Part shown: positions 16,423-25,699 of the stretch, one piece after another
Layout: the number at the start of each line of letters is the position of its first letter
Numbering within the stretch: position 1 is the stretch's first letter
DNA from: Promethearchaeota archaeon
GTDB lineage: Archaea > Asgardarchaeota > Lokiarchaeia > Sigyniarchaeales > Promethearchaeaceae
Assembly: GCA_004524545.1 (NCBI GenBank)
Contig: SDNX01000002.1
Coordinates: 1-64,000 of the forward strand
DNA length: 64,000 nucleotides
Reading direction: 5' to 3'
Notes under the pieces: generated by a model
Seen by the model: only the letters and a program-made list of their open reading frames with translations
What the model was told of the DNA's origin: nothing
Database searches by the model: none
Made by a program: the position numbers and the translations under genes

Positions 16423-17691
16423 ATAGGCAATCGAATTAAAAAAATAGTTCAAGAATTTCCCAAACCCTTTTGGGTATTAAGCTTATCCACTTTTGTAGAT
16501 AGGCTTGGTAGTTTTCTCTTATATCCGTTTTTCGGATTTTATCTTAAACAACGATTCGCTGCAGATTACACAGGAGTGGGATTATTATTTACCATGCTTG
16601 CGGTAGGTGGTATCTTTGGAGGAATAATTGGTGGCGCTATCGCAGATAAACTCGGAAGAAGAACTGCGTTATTACTTGGTCTAATTGGCTCTGCTTTTAC
16701 AACTTTGTTTATGGGATTTGTTAATACTATTGAATTATTTTATCTGTTTTCATTTTTAAACGGTCTTTTAGGAGATCTTGGGCACCCTGGTAGAATGGCA
16801 ATGGTGATCGACCTTTTACCTGCCAAAAAAAGGTCTGAGGGATATGCTATTATGCGAATTGCAACCAATTTATCCGCTACGATTGGTCCCGCGCTAGGAG
16901 GATTTATCTCTGCAACAACAAATAACTATCTTATTCTTTTCATCGCAGATGTCGTTAGCAGTTTCATTACAGCGATTATTGTGTTTTTTGTCATTCCGGA
17001 GACAAATCCCAGAAAGAAACTAATAAAAATAGATAATGGGGAAGAGGTTCCTCAAAAAGAGAGATTTGGTTCAAGTATTATTGGATATTGGAAAGTGTTG
17101 AAAGATTGGCAATTTTTGCTTTTTATTTTAGTAGGAATCTTATCCACTTGGATATATATGCAATTTAATACAACCTTACCAGTATTTTTATTGGTTGAGC
17201 GTGGATTCTCAGAAGGATCTTTTGGATTATTACTTAGTATGAATGCATTGATTGTAGTATTGTGCCAATTCTGGGTATCTCGATTAGTTTCCAAATATCC
17301 TCCGATGATTTTCATGGGGGTCGGAGTAACTCTTTATGGAATAGGATTTGTACTATTCGGATTTGACACCGCTTCTTGGATGTTTTTTGTGGCAATTGGC
17401 ATAATTACTATAGGAGAACTTATTAATGCACCTCATGTTATGGCAGTTCCAGGATTATTTTCTCCTGAAGACATGCGAGGAAGATATCAAGCACTATCAG
17501 GGTGGAGAAGAATCATTCCTCGATTATTTGGGATCATTCTATCAGGATATATAATGGATAACTCTTCACAACCCTCAATTCTATGGTATATTGTAGGCAT
17601 CGCTGCAATTTTTGCATTGTTAGGATATATTGGACTTCATTACATTACTAAGAAGAGATTTTCCCAAATTGAGGAACAACCCAGTATGTAA
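16423..17691 (+). CDS. MFS transporter lacking a standard start codon
   Basis: The family sequence clearly begins well before the first GTG (16576). In-frame codons from about 16423 encode FWVLSLSTFVDRLGSF and the rest of helix 1, then GGIIGGAIADKLGRR at loop 2-3. No ATG, GTG or TTG exists between the in-frame TGA at 16414-16416 and this region. ATA at 16423 lies seven bases after AGGTGA and is the best candidate start. The body is about 40-45% alike to the upstream MFS by eye. Alternatives are a lost start or a sequence error. Confidence 0.75.
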   Translation: MGNRIKKIVQEFPKPFWVLSLSTFVDRLGSFLLYPFFGFYLKQRFAADYTGVGLLFTMLAVGGIFGGIIGGAIADKLGRRTALLLGLIGSAFTTLFMGFVNTIELFYLFSFLNGLLGDLGHPGRMAMVIDLLPAKKRSEGYAIMRIATNLSATIGPALGGFISATTNNYLILFIADVVSSFITAIIVFFVIPETNPRKKLIKIDNGEEVPQKERFGSSIIGYWKVLKDWQFLLFILVGILSTWIYMQFNTTLPVFLLVERGFSEGSFGLLLSMNALIVVLCQFWVSRLVSKYPPMIFMGVGVTLYGIGFVLFGFDTASWMFFVAIGIITIGELINAPHVMAVPGLFSPEDMRGRYQALSGWRRIIPRLFGIILSGYIMDNSSQPSILWYIVGIAAIFALLGYIGLHYITKKRFSQIEEQPSM

Positions 17692-17711
17692 TTATGAATA
17701 CTCGTGCTATA

Positions 17712-18566
17712 TCATCTATTTTTCTTTTTCCTTCGAATGATAAGCACCACAATAGTTGATGCTATCCCAATAAAACCCACTAGAAAAAACGAGAAAACCC
17801 ACCATACACTAATAGGAGAATCTGCACAATCGGATGGGATAAATTCGAATGATTTTATGATTACTTCTGTTTCGGTGTAGTCGGATGGAGCTAGACCTTG
17901 CATTAACCAAAGATTCATATTAACATGCTCACTACTCGGAAGAGGGATTCCTGAACCATAATATCTCCAGCTAAACTCTTGAGACTCTGTAAACGACCAA
18001 AAATCAATGTTGTTTTTACACCATCTGAATCCATGCACTGAATCTTCTCCAGCGGGATCGAAATCAAAACGTTCAATATGATTGGGTTTCCATGAAGGTT
18101 GCAACACATATTGTCCATTTTGTGCTGTTTCTTGACCCCATTGTGCAAATTCGATATCAATCTCATTGAGATCATCTAAATACGTAAAAAGACCCAAGAC
18201 TACGTTCTTATCTAAGTTCTCAAATCCCGAAGCCAGGGTAAAATTATAGGTTCCATATCCAAATGACTGTACGGAATACACTTCCGCACAAAACCATTGG
18301 TCTAAACATAATCCGTGAGTAATGCGTAGGTGAAGAGACCCATTCGAATCTGCCCATACATTTTGAATGCTGTCATTCCATAGATTAGGACCAGGACCCC
18401 ACAAAGCTCCATTAGAGTTTTTGACATTCCATTCATACCCCGAAAACATTATTGTTTCAGATGTAGCGCTAGATTCAACGGACATATCGATATTTATGTT
18501 TGGAGATTTCGACAATATGGGGATTAAAATAAATATAGTACACCATTTGAGAGTTTTGAACTTCAT
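17712..18566 (-). CDS. GH16-like glycoside hydrolase, membrane anchored
   Basis: The 284-residue protein has an N-terminal signal helix and a jelly-roll domain with NEIDIEF, where E135, D137 and E139 fit the ExDxE catalytic motif of GH16. Nearby are GYGTYNFTLASGF and an RWCKNNIDFW strand, also typical of the fold. It ends with a membrane helix and an RRKKK tail, so the enzyme would sit on the outer face of the cell. GH16 enzymes cut beta-1,3/1,4-glucans or galactans. The substrate here is not evident. Confidence 0.82.
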   Translation of the reverse strand: MKFKTLKWCTIFILIPILSKSPNINIDMSVESSATSETIMFSGYEWNVKNSNGALWGPGPNLWNDSIQNVWADSNGSLHLRITHGLCLDQWFCAEVYSVQSFGYGTYNFTLASGFENLDKNVVLGLFTYLDDLNEIDIEFAQWGQETAQNGQYVLQPSWKPNHIERFDFDPAGEDSVHGFRWCKNNIDFWSFTESQEFSWRYYGSGIPLPSSEHVNMNLWLMQGLAPSDYTETEVIIKSFEFIPSDCADSPISVWWVFSFFLVGFIGIASTIVVLIIRRKKKNR

Positions 18567-18607
18567 ACAATGTTAATGATACATTCTCTTATCCTTAATA
18601 GTTACGA

Positions 18608-19501
18608 CTAAAAGTGCGGTAACCCTTGATGTGCGGGATAGATTTTTCTAATATATTCACATGATTCACGAATCTCGTGATCTTCCAACTCAAAAATTAA
18701 TGGTCCTTGAAATTTTCTCGAGTTTAGGACTTCAAAAAATTCCGCAGTAATTTTGCATGTGGTTCCTAATGCGGCATGATCAGACATTGAATCTTGGCTG
18801 TTTGTATTGTATTCTTGTAGATGTATTTCCGAAATTAAATCATAATTATCTCGTAGAACTTCACAAACATCCAAATTTTCTGCTGAGTCCCCCAATAAAT
18901 GAGCTGTATCAAGACAAAATCGAGTCTGAGTTTCTTTAATAATTTCAAGGGTTGGTTTTAAGGGAAAATCTAAGTTTTCAATCGCTAATTTCCTTAGATT
19001 AATTCCTGTTTTCGCGATAAAAGTATTCACACTGTGGATGGCATTCTGCTTAAACATCTCCACAGCAAATAATTTGATTTCAAGATCGCTGATATAATGT
19101 AAAATCTCAGTGGTTGTTTCTCCAGTCGGATGAAGCACAAAACAGTCTATATCTGATTCTATATCTTTTAGTAGGTTGTATATGTCAATTATTGCAGAAA
19201 TACTCCCTTCACGTATGAATTGATTTGGACCGGAGAAATCCAAGCTCAAGAATGGGAAATGACAAGAATAACTGATATTTAACTCCTTTTTGATTTGATG
19301 GAGTTTTTCCAGTTCTTCTCTTAAAATAGGAATAGGAAAGGTTTGGAATATATCTAGCCCGATTTCAAAATGATTGTATCCAAGAGTTGCGGCATCATGG
19401 ACGTATTTTGAGATAGAAAATGTAGCTAAGGCTTCTAATCCTTTTGCTGCGATAATATCTATCACGAAATTGTAATTAAACGGGGAGGGTCCAAATTTCA
19501 T
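18608..19501 (-). CDS. Sugar isomerase/epimerase-like TIM barrel
   Basis: The 297-residue protein fits the xylose-isomerase-like / AP endonuclease 2 barrel. Candidate metal ligands are Glu in LAIENLDF, Asp/His in FCLDTAHLLGD, His in SEIHLQEYN and Glu in LIFELED, in the usual order along the barrel. It lies between GH16 and GH29 genes, which suggests a role in sugar metabolism, though endonuclease IV relatives share the fold. No signal peptide. Confidence 0.75.
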   Translation of the reverse strand: MKFGPSPFNYNFVIDIIAAKGLEALATFSISKYVHDAATLGYNHFEIGLDIFQTFPIPILREELEKLHQIKKELNISYSCHFPFLSLDFSGPNQFIREGSISAIIDIYNLLKDIESDIDCFVLHPTGETTTEILHYISDLEIKLFAVEMFKQNAIHSVNTFIAKTGINLRKLAIENLDFPLKPTLEIIKETQTRFCLDTAHLLGDSAENLDVCEVLRDNYDLISEIHLQEYNTNSQDSMSDHAALGTTCKITAEFFEVLNSRKFQGPLIFELEDHEIRESCEYIRKIYPAHQGLPHF

Positions 19502-19591
19502 ATGTATTTTGTTAGAAATCTACACAATTAAAGACTAGTCCTTCTTACCACTAGATTTTTAGGAGAACTTTATGGCGGATTATCAATATGG

Positions 19592-21097
19592 ATGGAGTTC
19601 ATCTTTAAAAATTTCGACTGCCAATATGAAGTAATGTTTAAACCCACAAAACGATCGATCATAAAGCATGAAGTTCCCGAGTGGTTCCATGATGCGAAAC
19701 TTGGCATTTTTATTCATTGGGGATTATATTCTGTACCTGCCTTTGCTGAAATTACCAAGAGTTTTGGAGAAATTATGGAGTCAGAATCACTCGGCTACCA
19801 ATTTAAGCATAACCCGTATTCAGAATGGTACTTAAATTCTCTTCGATACGAGGGAACAGAAACACAAAAATATCACACAAAAGAGTATGGGTCCGATTTC
19901 AAATATGAAGAGTTCGCTCCTATCTTCAATGAAGAAATCAAAAAATGGAATCCTGAAGAAATGGCCGATATTTTCCGAGAAGCCGGAGCAAATTATGTCG
20001 TACTAGTAACTAAACACCATGATGGGTTTACGTTATGGAAATCGGATCATCCTAATCCAAACCCTGGTAAAGAAAATTATCATGCATCGAGAGATATCGT
20101 GGGAGAATTAACAAATGCCGTTGGTAAACGAGGAATGAAGATGGCTTTGTATTATTCAGGCAAAATTGATTGGTCTTTTGATGAAACTTTCATAGAAGAT
20201 ATTCCTACTTTTCTGGATAATGAGCCAAGGCAGCCTGAATATGCTGCCTATTCCCAGAATCATTGGTACGAATTAATTAAAAAATATAAACCATGGATTT
20301 TGTGGAATGATATAGGTTTTCCTGCGGGAGCAAACAAATTACAATTATTTGCTGATTATTTTAATGAAAATCCAGAAGGGTTGATTAATGATCGCTGGAA
20401 TCAAATCCCAAATTGGGCAAGACGGCTAATTAGACGACCGAAAATTTCGAAAATGATAACCAATGTCGCAAATCGATTTATTGCTCGACGAAGGAAGAAA
20501 GGCAAGAAAATGGAAACTCCCTATAATCCTCTCTATGACTTCACAACTCCTGAATATCAAACTGAATCCGAAATAAGGAAACATAAATGGGAATCTTGCC
20601 GAGGAATGGGAAATTCCTTTGGATATAATAGGATGGAAAAGGAAGAACATTATATCAAACCCAAAGAATTGATCCATCAATTAATAGATGTAGTGAGTAA
20701 GAATGGAAACCTATTAATCAACGTCGGACCCAAAGCAGATGGGAGCATACCGGAAATTCAAAAGAATTTACTTACGGATCTGGGTGCATGGTTGAAAATC
20801 AATGGAGAAGCGATATTTGAAACGCGTCCATGGAAAATGGCTCAAGCTATGACGAAATGTGGGATTCCTATTCGATTTACTAAGAAGAAATCTGAACTTT
20901 ATATGATATTTCTTGAAAAACCTTCTCAGACTTCGATTATGATCGAAAATATTCAATTTCCGACTATTGCTGGAATTCAATTAATTGGGAGTGAACAAGT
21001 GATTAAATGGGGAACAAAGGAAAAAACACTGGTAATAGAAACTCCTACAGATATGTTAGAAAGCCCCGCGTATACATTTAAAATAACTTTAGAATAA
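19592..21097 (+). CDS. Alpha-L-fucosidase-like GH29 enzyme
   Basis: The 501-residue protein opens its catalytic domain with VPEWFHDAKLGIFIHWGLYS (about residues 28-47) and has VVLVTKHHDGFTLW near 135, both hallmarks of GH29. ILWNDIGFP near residue 236 supplies the likely Asp nucleophile near 239. The C-terminal 90 residues form a beta-rich domain. It has no signal peptide, so fucosides would be cleaved in the cytoplasm after uptake. The start could also be the later ATG at MFKPTKRS. Confidence 0.88.
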   Translation: MEFIFKNFDCQYEVMFKPTKRSIIKHEVPEWFHDAKLGIFIHWGLYSVPAFAEITKSFGEIMESESLGYQFKHNPYSEWYLNSLRYEGTETQKYHTKEYGSDFKYEEFAPIFNEEIKKWNPEEMADIFREAGANYVVLVTKHHDGFTLWKSDHPNPNPGKENYHASRDIVGELTNAVGKRGMKMALYYSGKIDWSFDETFIEDIPTFLDNEPRQPEYAAYSQNHWYELIKKYKPWILWNDIGFPAGANKLQLFADYFNENPEGLINDRWNQIPNWARRLIRRPKISKMITNVANRFIARRRKKGKKMETPYNPLYDFTTPEYQTESEIRKHKWESCRGMGNSFGYNRMEKEEHYIKPKELIHQLIDVVSKNGNLLINVGPKADGSIPEIQKNLLTDLGAWLKINGEAIFETRPWKMAQAMTKCGIPIRFTKKKSELYMIFLEKPSQTSIMIENIQFPTIAGIQLIGSEQVIKWGTKEKTLVIETPTDMLESPAYTFKITLE

Positions 21098-21113
21098 AAG
21101 GTAGATGATTTTT

Positions 21114-21473
21114 TTACCATTCAATCTTTCCTGTCTTTCTCAACAATATGATACTAACGACCAGCAGTATCCCAATTATAATCCAAGCAACAGAAATTGG
21201 GACAATATAATAAATCAGATGAGTTACTATTCCATCGATAATAAAAAGTACAAACACAACTAGCCAAACAAATCCGACCAATATCACATATTTGATTGCT
21301 TTGATCATTACATAGATAGCAAAGACGAAAAGGCCTAGTATTGACCAGCCTATTGCTAGCCACATCCAAAATAATATATCTCCTGGCATGAATGGAAACA
21401 TAACCCATAGAGTAATCAAGATAATAAGCCACAAGATCGCAAATAGGGCTTTTATATTTTTTAATTCAACCAT
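21114..21473 (-). CDS. Small polytopic membrane protein
   Basis: The 119-residue product is almost wholly hydrophobic with four predicted membrane helices and ends RKTGKIEW. It is convergent with the fucosidase gene. No motif indicates function. Confidence 0.6.
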   Translation of the reverse strand: MVELKNIKALFAILWLIILITLWVMFPFMPGDILFWMWLAIGWSILGLFVFAIYVMIKAIKYVILVGFVWLVVFVLFIIDGIVTHLIYYIVPISVAWIIIGILLVVSIILLRKTGKIEW

Positions 21474-21789
21474 TGCAACATCACATTTGATACTGCTTTT
21501 TAAGTTGTTAATTCCGCATAAAAAAATATCTAATCGTAGATTTGTGGAAAAAATTTTATATTAATCAACAACTATCTCACTCCTAAAGGTTCAAAATGTC
21601 AAAATAACCATGTTATTCAAATCTAAATTTACGTAGAAGTTCAATAACACTATTTTTTCAAAAAACCAATCTATTAAAACATCAATATATTTTTCATTCA
21701 TCTATATAAAAAAATAACGCTTGTCAAGTACCAGTTTAACCTTGTTTTCGAAGTTCACATTTTAAAGCAACTTGTTCTATATTTCCATC
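21474..21789. other. AT-rich intergenic region
   Basis: The 316-bp gap separates divergent genes. It contains a TATA box near its right end and several A/T runs. No open frame of coding quality and no RNA structure was recognised. Confidence 0.4.
21703..21712 (+). promoter_or_regulatory. TATA box of the M24 peptidase gene
   Basis: TATATAAAAA lies 87 bp before the ATG at 21790 and is the strongest TATA-like element in the gap. Confidence 0.45.
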
Positions 21790-23007
21790 ATGAGTGAAGC
21801 ACGAACTCCTATGGAGGAACATCTCAAGATTATCCAAGAAAAGCATGATAATCTACCTAAAATAATGAGAAATGCAGGAATTGATTGTTGGATAATTTTT
21901 GCACGAGAAACTTCCACCACACCTGATAGCTCCATGCAATTTGTCGTAGGCGGAGATGTGGTTTTATCTTCTGCTTTTATTTTTGCGCTACAATCAGACA
22001 AGTCCCTAAAGAAAGTTGCTCTTGTAGCAAATTTTGATGCTGAAGCAATGCGTAAAAAAAGAATTTGGGATGAAGTCATTGGGTATGAGAAAGGAATAAA
22101 ATCCCATCTAAAAGAGAAATTAAGTGAAATAAACCCTCACAAGATAGGATTGAATTATTCAATTGACGATTATTCCGCAGATGGATTAACTCATGGCATG
22201 TTCCTACAATTACAAGAGACGATTCCTGACTATCGAAACAAGTTCACAAGCGCTCGAAAAATCGTAAACGCTATACGAAGCAATAAATCGCAAACTGAAA
22301 TAGATCTTATTCGTAAAGCTTGTGAAATCACTATGGAGATTAATAGAGATATTACCAAACAACTCAGATTAGGTCAGAATGAATTAGAGATCCAGCAAAT
22401 GTTTCATACGGAAGTAGAAAAGCGGGGTTTAGGTTTTTCATGGCAAAAGATGGGCAATCCAGCGGTTGATGTGAGTCCCAAAGAATTTGGACATGTTCTA
22501 CCTCAATCTAATAATGTAACTGTGAAAAATTGCACCTTACACAACGATTTTGGTATTCTTTATCACGGATATGGTAGTGATCTGCAAAGAATGTGGTACT
22601 TTGGAGCAAAAGAAGATGTTTCTGATGAACTAAGGCATGCAATGGATACAGTTGTTCATGGTATCCGACTTGGAGCTGATGCTATAAAGCCTGGAATTCC
22701 AGGATTTGAAGTTGATAAAATTGTTCGTGAATATCAGATTTTTAGGGGGTATGATGAATTTAAACACGGATTAGGTCATCAAGTAGGAATAATGGCACAT
22801 GATGGTGGGGGAGGTCTATTCCCACTCTGGGAACGCTATAGAGATTTGCCAAAAATGAATATAGAGGTTGGACAAGTATATACTCTTGAACCAAGTTTGA
22901 GAACTAAGAACTATGGTAGTGTATCACTGGAAGAAATGGTGGTAGTGACGGAAGCTGGATGTAAATTTCTCGTTCCCCCAGCTGAAGATTTCATCTATAT
23001 ATATTAA
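21790..23007 (+). CDS. M24 family metallopeptidase (Xaa-Pro peptidase-like)
   Basis: The product is about 405 residues, with an N-terminal creatinase-like domain and a C-terminal pita-bread domain. Metal ligands fit the family: Asp in LHNDFGIL, Asp in GSDLQRMW ten residues on, His in HGLGHQVGIMAHDGGG, Glu in YTLEPSL and Glu in SLEEMVVV. It probably removes N-terminal residues next to proline or cleaves a related C-N bond. The chosen ATG gives MSEARTPMEEHL. Confidence 0.85.
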   Translation: MSEARTPMEEHLKIIQEKHDNLPKIMRNAGIDCWIIFARETSTTPDSSMQFVVGGDVVLSSAFIFALQSDKSLKKVALVANFDAEAMRKKRIWDEVIGYEKGIKSHLKEKLSEINPHKIGLNYSIDDYSADGLTHGMFLQLQETIPDYRNKFTSARKIVNAIRSNKSQTEIDLIRKACEITMEINRDITKQLRLGQNELEIQQMFHTEVEKRGLGFSWQKMGNPAVDVSPKEFGHVLPQSNNVTVKNCTLHNDFGILYHGYGSDLQRMWYFGAKEDVSDELRHAMDTVVHGIRLGADAIKPGIPGFEVDKIVREYQIFRGYDEFKHGLGHQVGIMAHDGGGGLFPLWERYRDLPKMNIEVGQVYTLEPSLRTKNYGSVSLEEMVVVTEAGCKFLVPPAEDFIYIY

Positions 23008-23018
23008 TTGAAATAGGG

Positions 23019-24194
23019 TTATTTTGGTAAATACCCGCAGAGTTCATCTTTGTTCATCTTTTTCTTAGACGCAATCAACTCTCTTGCATTATCTACTTGG
23101 TCCCAGACATTCCATAATAACACGCCAACTACAATCCCGTTTTCTCGGTAATAAACTACACCTTCATCAAATTCTTTTTTCCAATCTTCTATCATCTCGA
23201 GATTGGAGTTTAGGGTTCCTATTGCTTCATATCCATAATCATATAAGTCCGAATAAAAAAATGGTAGATGATTATACGGTTCTTCTGCTCCAGTCATGTT
23301 TTTACCCGCAATTTCACCTTGTGTATATGCACCGTCTTCATGTTCCACCCGAATTCTTTTTTCGAGGTCGGGAGAATAAAAATTCGCGACATCTCCTGCT
23401 GCATAAATATTTGGGTCGGACGTTCTTAGGTACTGATCTACTTTTACTCCACTTTCTAGATCAATATGAATTGATTTTAGTAATTCCATATCAGGATGAG
23501 CTCCTACACCAATTACTAAAACATCAAACGAGTAGTCTTTATTCATTGTTTGTACATGAATTTTCTTTTCTTCTTTATGTATTTTAGTGACTGAGGTTTC
23601 AGATAAAATAGAGACTCCATGATTCTCGTAATAATCATTTAAATGTTTAGCTAATTTCTCGGGAAAAATTAGCCCTCCTACTCCTTTTTCTATGAAAAAC
23701 ATAGTTACTTTTTTTTCAGTATTTGTTAAAGCCGCTGCTATTTCAGATCCGATAAACCCTCCCCCAATGATACCAAAATTTGAATACTTCTTAGTTAATT
23801 GTCTCAATTTCTTGAAATCATCTAAATTTTTATAATAAATTATTCTCTCTGATTCGTCTGAAATTTTTTTTGGTGTCACTCCTGTTGCTATCAAAAGCTT
23901 GGAATATTTATATTGATGATTTTTACTATCTGTAACTACCTTTTTATCTCGATCCACATTTTTAGCGGTTGTTGACAAATGGAACGATACGTTTGGTGCA
24001 TCCATTTCAAAAAAAATATCATCCATTCTTTTATCTTTCCATAAACCTTTTGATAATGGAGGTCGTTCATATGGTTTATATTTTTCTTCAGAAATAACTC
24101 CAATAGATCCATCAGCATCCAAACTTCTAATTCCGTCAATTGCTGCTTTGGTGGTCATCCCACCACCAATAATTAGATATTTATATATTTTCAT
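23019..24194 (-). CDS. FAD-dependent pyridine-nucleotide oxidoreductase
   Basis: This protein of about 391 residues begins MKIYKYLIIGGG with the FAD Rossmann motif. YERPPLSKGLW near residue 45 is typical of AIF/ferredoxin-reductase-like enzymes. GIIGGGFIGSEIAAAL is the NADH-binding motif near 148 and YAAGDVANF is the second FAD motif near 265. An upstream ATG at 24215 would add seven residues. The electron partner is not encoded next to it. Convergent with the M24 gene. Confidence 0.85.
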   Translation of the reverse strand: MKIYKYLIIGGGMTTKAAIDGIRSLDADGSIGVISEEKYKPYERPPLSKGLWKDKRMDDIFFEMDAPNVSFHLSTTAKNVDRDKKVVTDSKNHQYKYSKLLIATGVTPKKISDESERIIYYKNLDDFKKLRQLTKKYSNFGIIGGGFIGSEIAAALTNTEKKVTMFFIEKGVGGLIFPEKLAKHLNDYYENHGVSILSETSVTKIHKEEKKIHVQTMNKDYSFDVLVIGVGAHPDMELLKSIHIDLESGVKVDQYLRTSDPNIYAAGDVANFYSPDLEKRIRVEHEDGAYTQGEIAGKNMTGAEEPYNHLPFFYSDLYDYGYEAIGTLNSNLEMIEDWKKEFDEGVVYYRENGIVVGVLLWNVWDQVDNARELIASKKKMNKDELCGYLPK

Positions 24195-24292
24195 AGGTTT
24201 TTCATAGTTAAACAAAGTTCGAATAATAAAATAGCTACCGCATACAAAATATAATTCCTTTGCAAAATTGTCCTTAGTTCACTTAGATCGGG

Positions 24293-25546
24293 CTAAAATT
24301 TTTGTTCTTTTTTATCGCGATTTTTTAATATGTAATTTACCAGTAGGATTAATCCGATGAGGAATGCCCAAAATATGCTGGAAGTTATGTGTAACCATTG
24401 AAATCTTAACACTTTTGCTAACCCAGATATAGATATCTGACCAATCGCATAAAAGAGCATACCAACCGTACTTAAAATACCACTACCTAACGAAAGATTA
24501 TTCTCATCCATATGATTTGTAACATATGAAGTCGTAATAGGATCTTGCATAGCTAGGGTGAAAGCTAGAAGTAAATTGGTAGACACGTAAAGATACAAAT
24601 TAGTTTCAACAAAACTCGTTGCAAGTATAAATACTGCTAACGCTATGGATGTTATTATTATATATGTGAAATATGAAATTTTTTTACGCAGTTTTGGCGC
24701 AATATATAACCCAATTATATAAAAAATTGTCAAGATCAGTAATATTATGCCTTTCCATGTTCCTGATAAATTGTAAATATCTGTATAATACCAAATTTGA
24801 ATTGCTAGAAATCCACCAAAAAAGAAATTTTTAACTCCATGCATGACTAAACCAAAGATAAATGGTAACCCATAAGGTTTCCGAGTATTTTTTTGGCATT
24901 TTTTTAAGTTATGAACTTCAATTTTTGAATTTTGTTCTATTCCGAGGAATTTCATATTTGTTTCAGGAATAATTCCCATTAAAAATACAAATCCAATAAA
25001 ATTGAGAATTGCTGAGATAAAAAATAACCAACTAAAGGACTCTATATAATCTGTAATCACGCCCCCTAGAAAATTTCCTAAAATGTATCCCACAGTCAAA
25101 GACATTGTATAAAATGAAAAATGTTTTGCACGTTCACTTTCGTCATACAAATCTGAAAGTGTGGCAAAAATAACAGACGCATAGACTCCGATACCTGAAA
25201 TCGCCCGATATAAAATGATTTGCCATATCTGAGTGGAAAAACCACATAAAACGGTACCTATTATATGGATTACATATCCAATCGCGATAGCTTTCTTTCG
25301 TCCAATTTTATTCGAAAGGAAAGCATAAGGTAATTGAAAGATAGTTTGAGTTATCTGTAAAATCCCAATTGCAAGCCCATATATTACCACAGTACCTTCA
25401 AAACTTTTAACGAAATCGGGAAACCCAGGATTGACAAAATTATACCCCATGTTTCTAATGATATTCACAAGCACAAGAGAGAGAAAAATGGATTTCCGTT
25501 TGGATATCGAAATACCCATCTCCTTTAAATGTCCCTCATTCGTCAT
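24293..25546 (-). CDS. MFS transporter
   Basis: This 12-helix major facilitator shows the loop 2-3 motif LSNKIGRKKAIAIG and a YRAISGIGVY helix 4 motif. The frame extends 34 codons upstream to 25648, but that extension is poorly conserved-looking, so the ATG of MTNEGHLKEMG was preferred; Met43 is another option. It is divergent from another MFS gene, 25700-27019. Substrate unknown. Confidence 0.8.
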   Translation of the reverse strand: MTNEGHLKEMGISISKRKSIFLSLVLVNIIRNMGYNFVNPGFPDFVKSFEGTVVIYGLAIGILQITQTIFQLPYAFLSNKIGRKKAIAIGYVIHIIGTVLCGFSTQIWQIILYRAISGIGVYASVIFATLSDLYDESERAKHFSFYTMSLTVGYILGNFLGGVITDYIESFSWLFFISAILNFIGFVFLMGIIPETNMKFLGIEQNSKIEVHNLKKCQKNTRKPYGLPFIFGLVMHGVKNFFFGGFLAIQIWYYTDIYNLSGTWKGIILLILTIFYIIGLYIAPKLRKKISYFTYIIITSIALAVFILATSFVETNLYLYVSTNLLLAFTLAMQDPITTSYVTNHMDENNLSLGSGILSTVGMLFYAIGQISISGLAKVLRFQWLHITSSIFWAFLIGLILLVNYILKNRDKKEQKF

Positions 25547-25699
25547 CTCGTGAAAACTCTTATAGTTTGTGATTTTGCACTCTATAGTGTTTTGAGTTAG
25601 AGAAAATTCCTTAAATCTTCTTCTGAAGTTTAAAATCGGATATGACAAAAGCCTTTAATTAGGAACATGGTACTATTTTCGAAAATACGAGTAATTATT

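Noticed and set aside
23084-23587. Plus-strand open frame of 167 codons
   Set aside because: It lies opposite the FAD oxidoreductase gene, which carries clear dinucleotide-binding motifs; the frame has no recognisable family.
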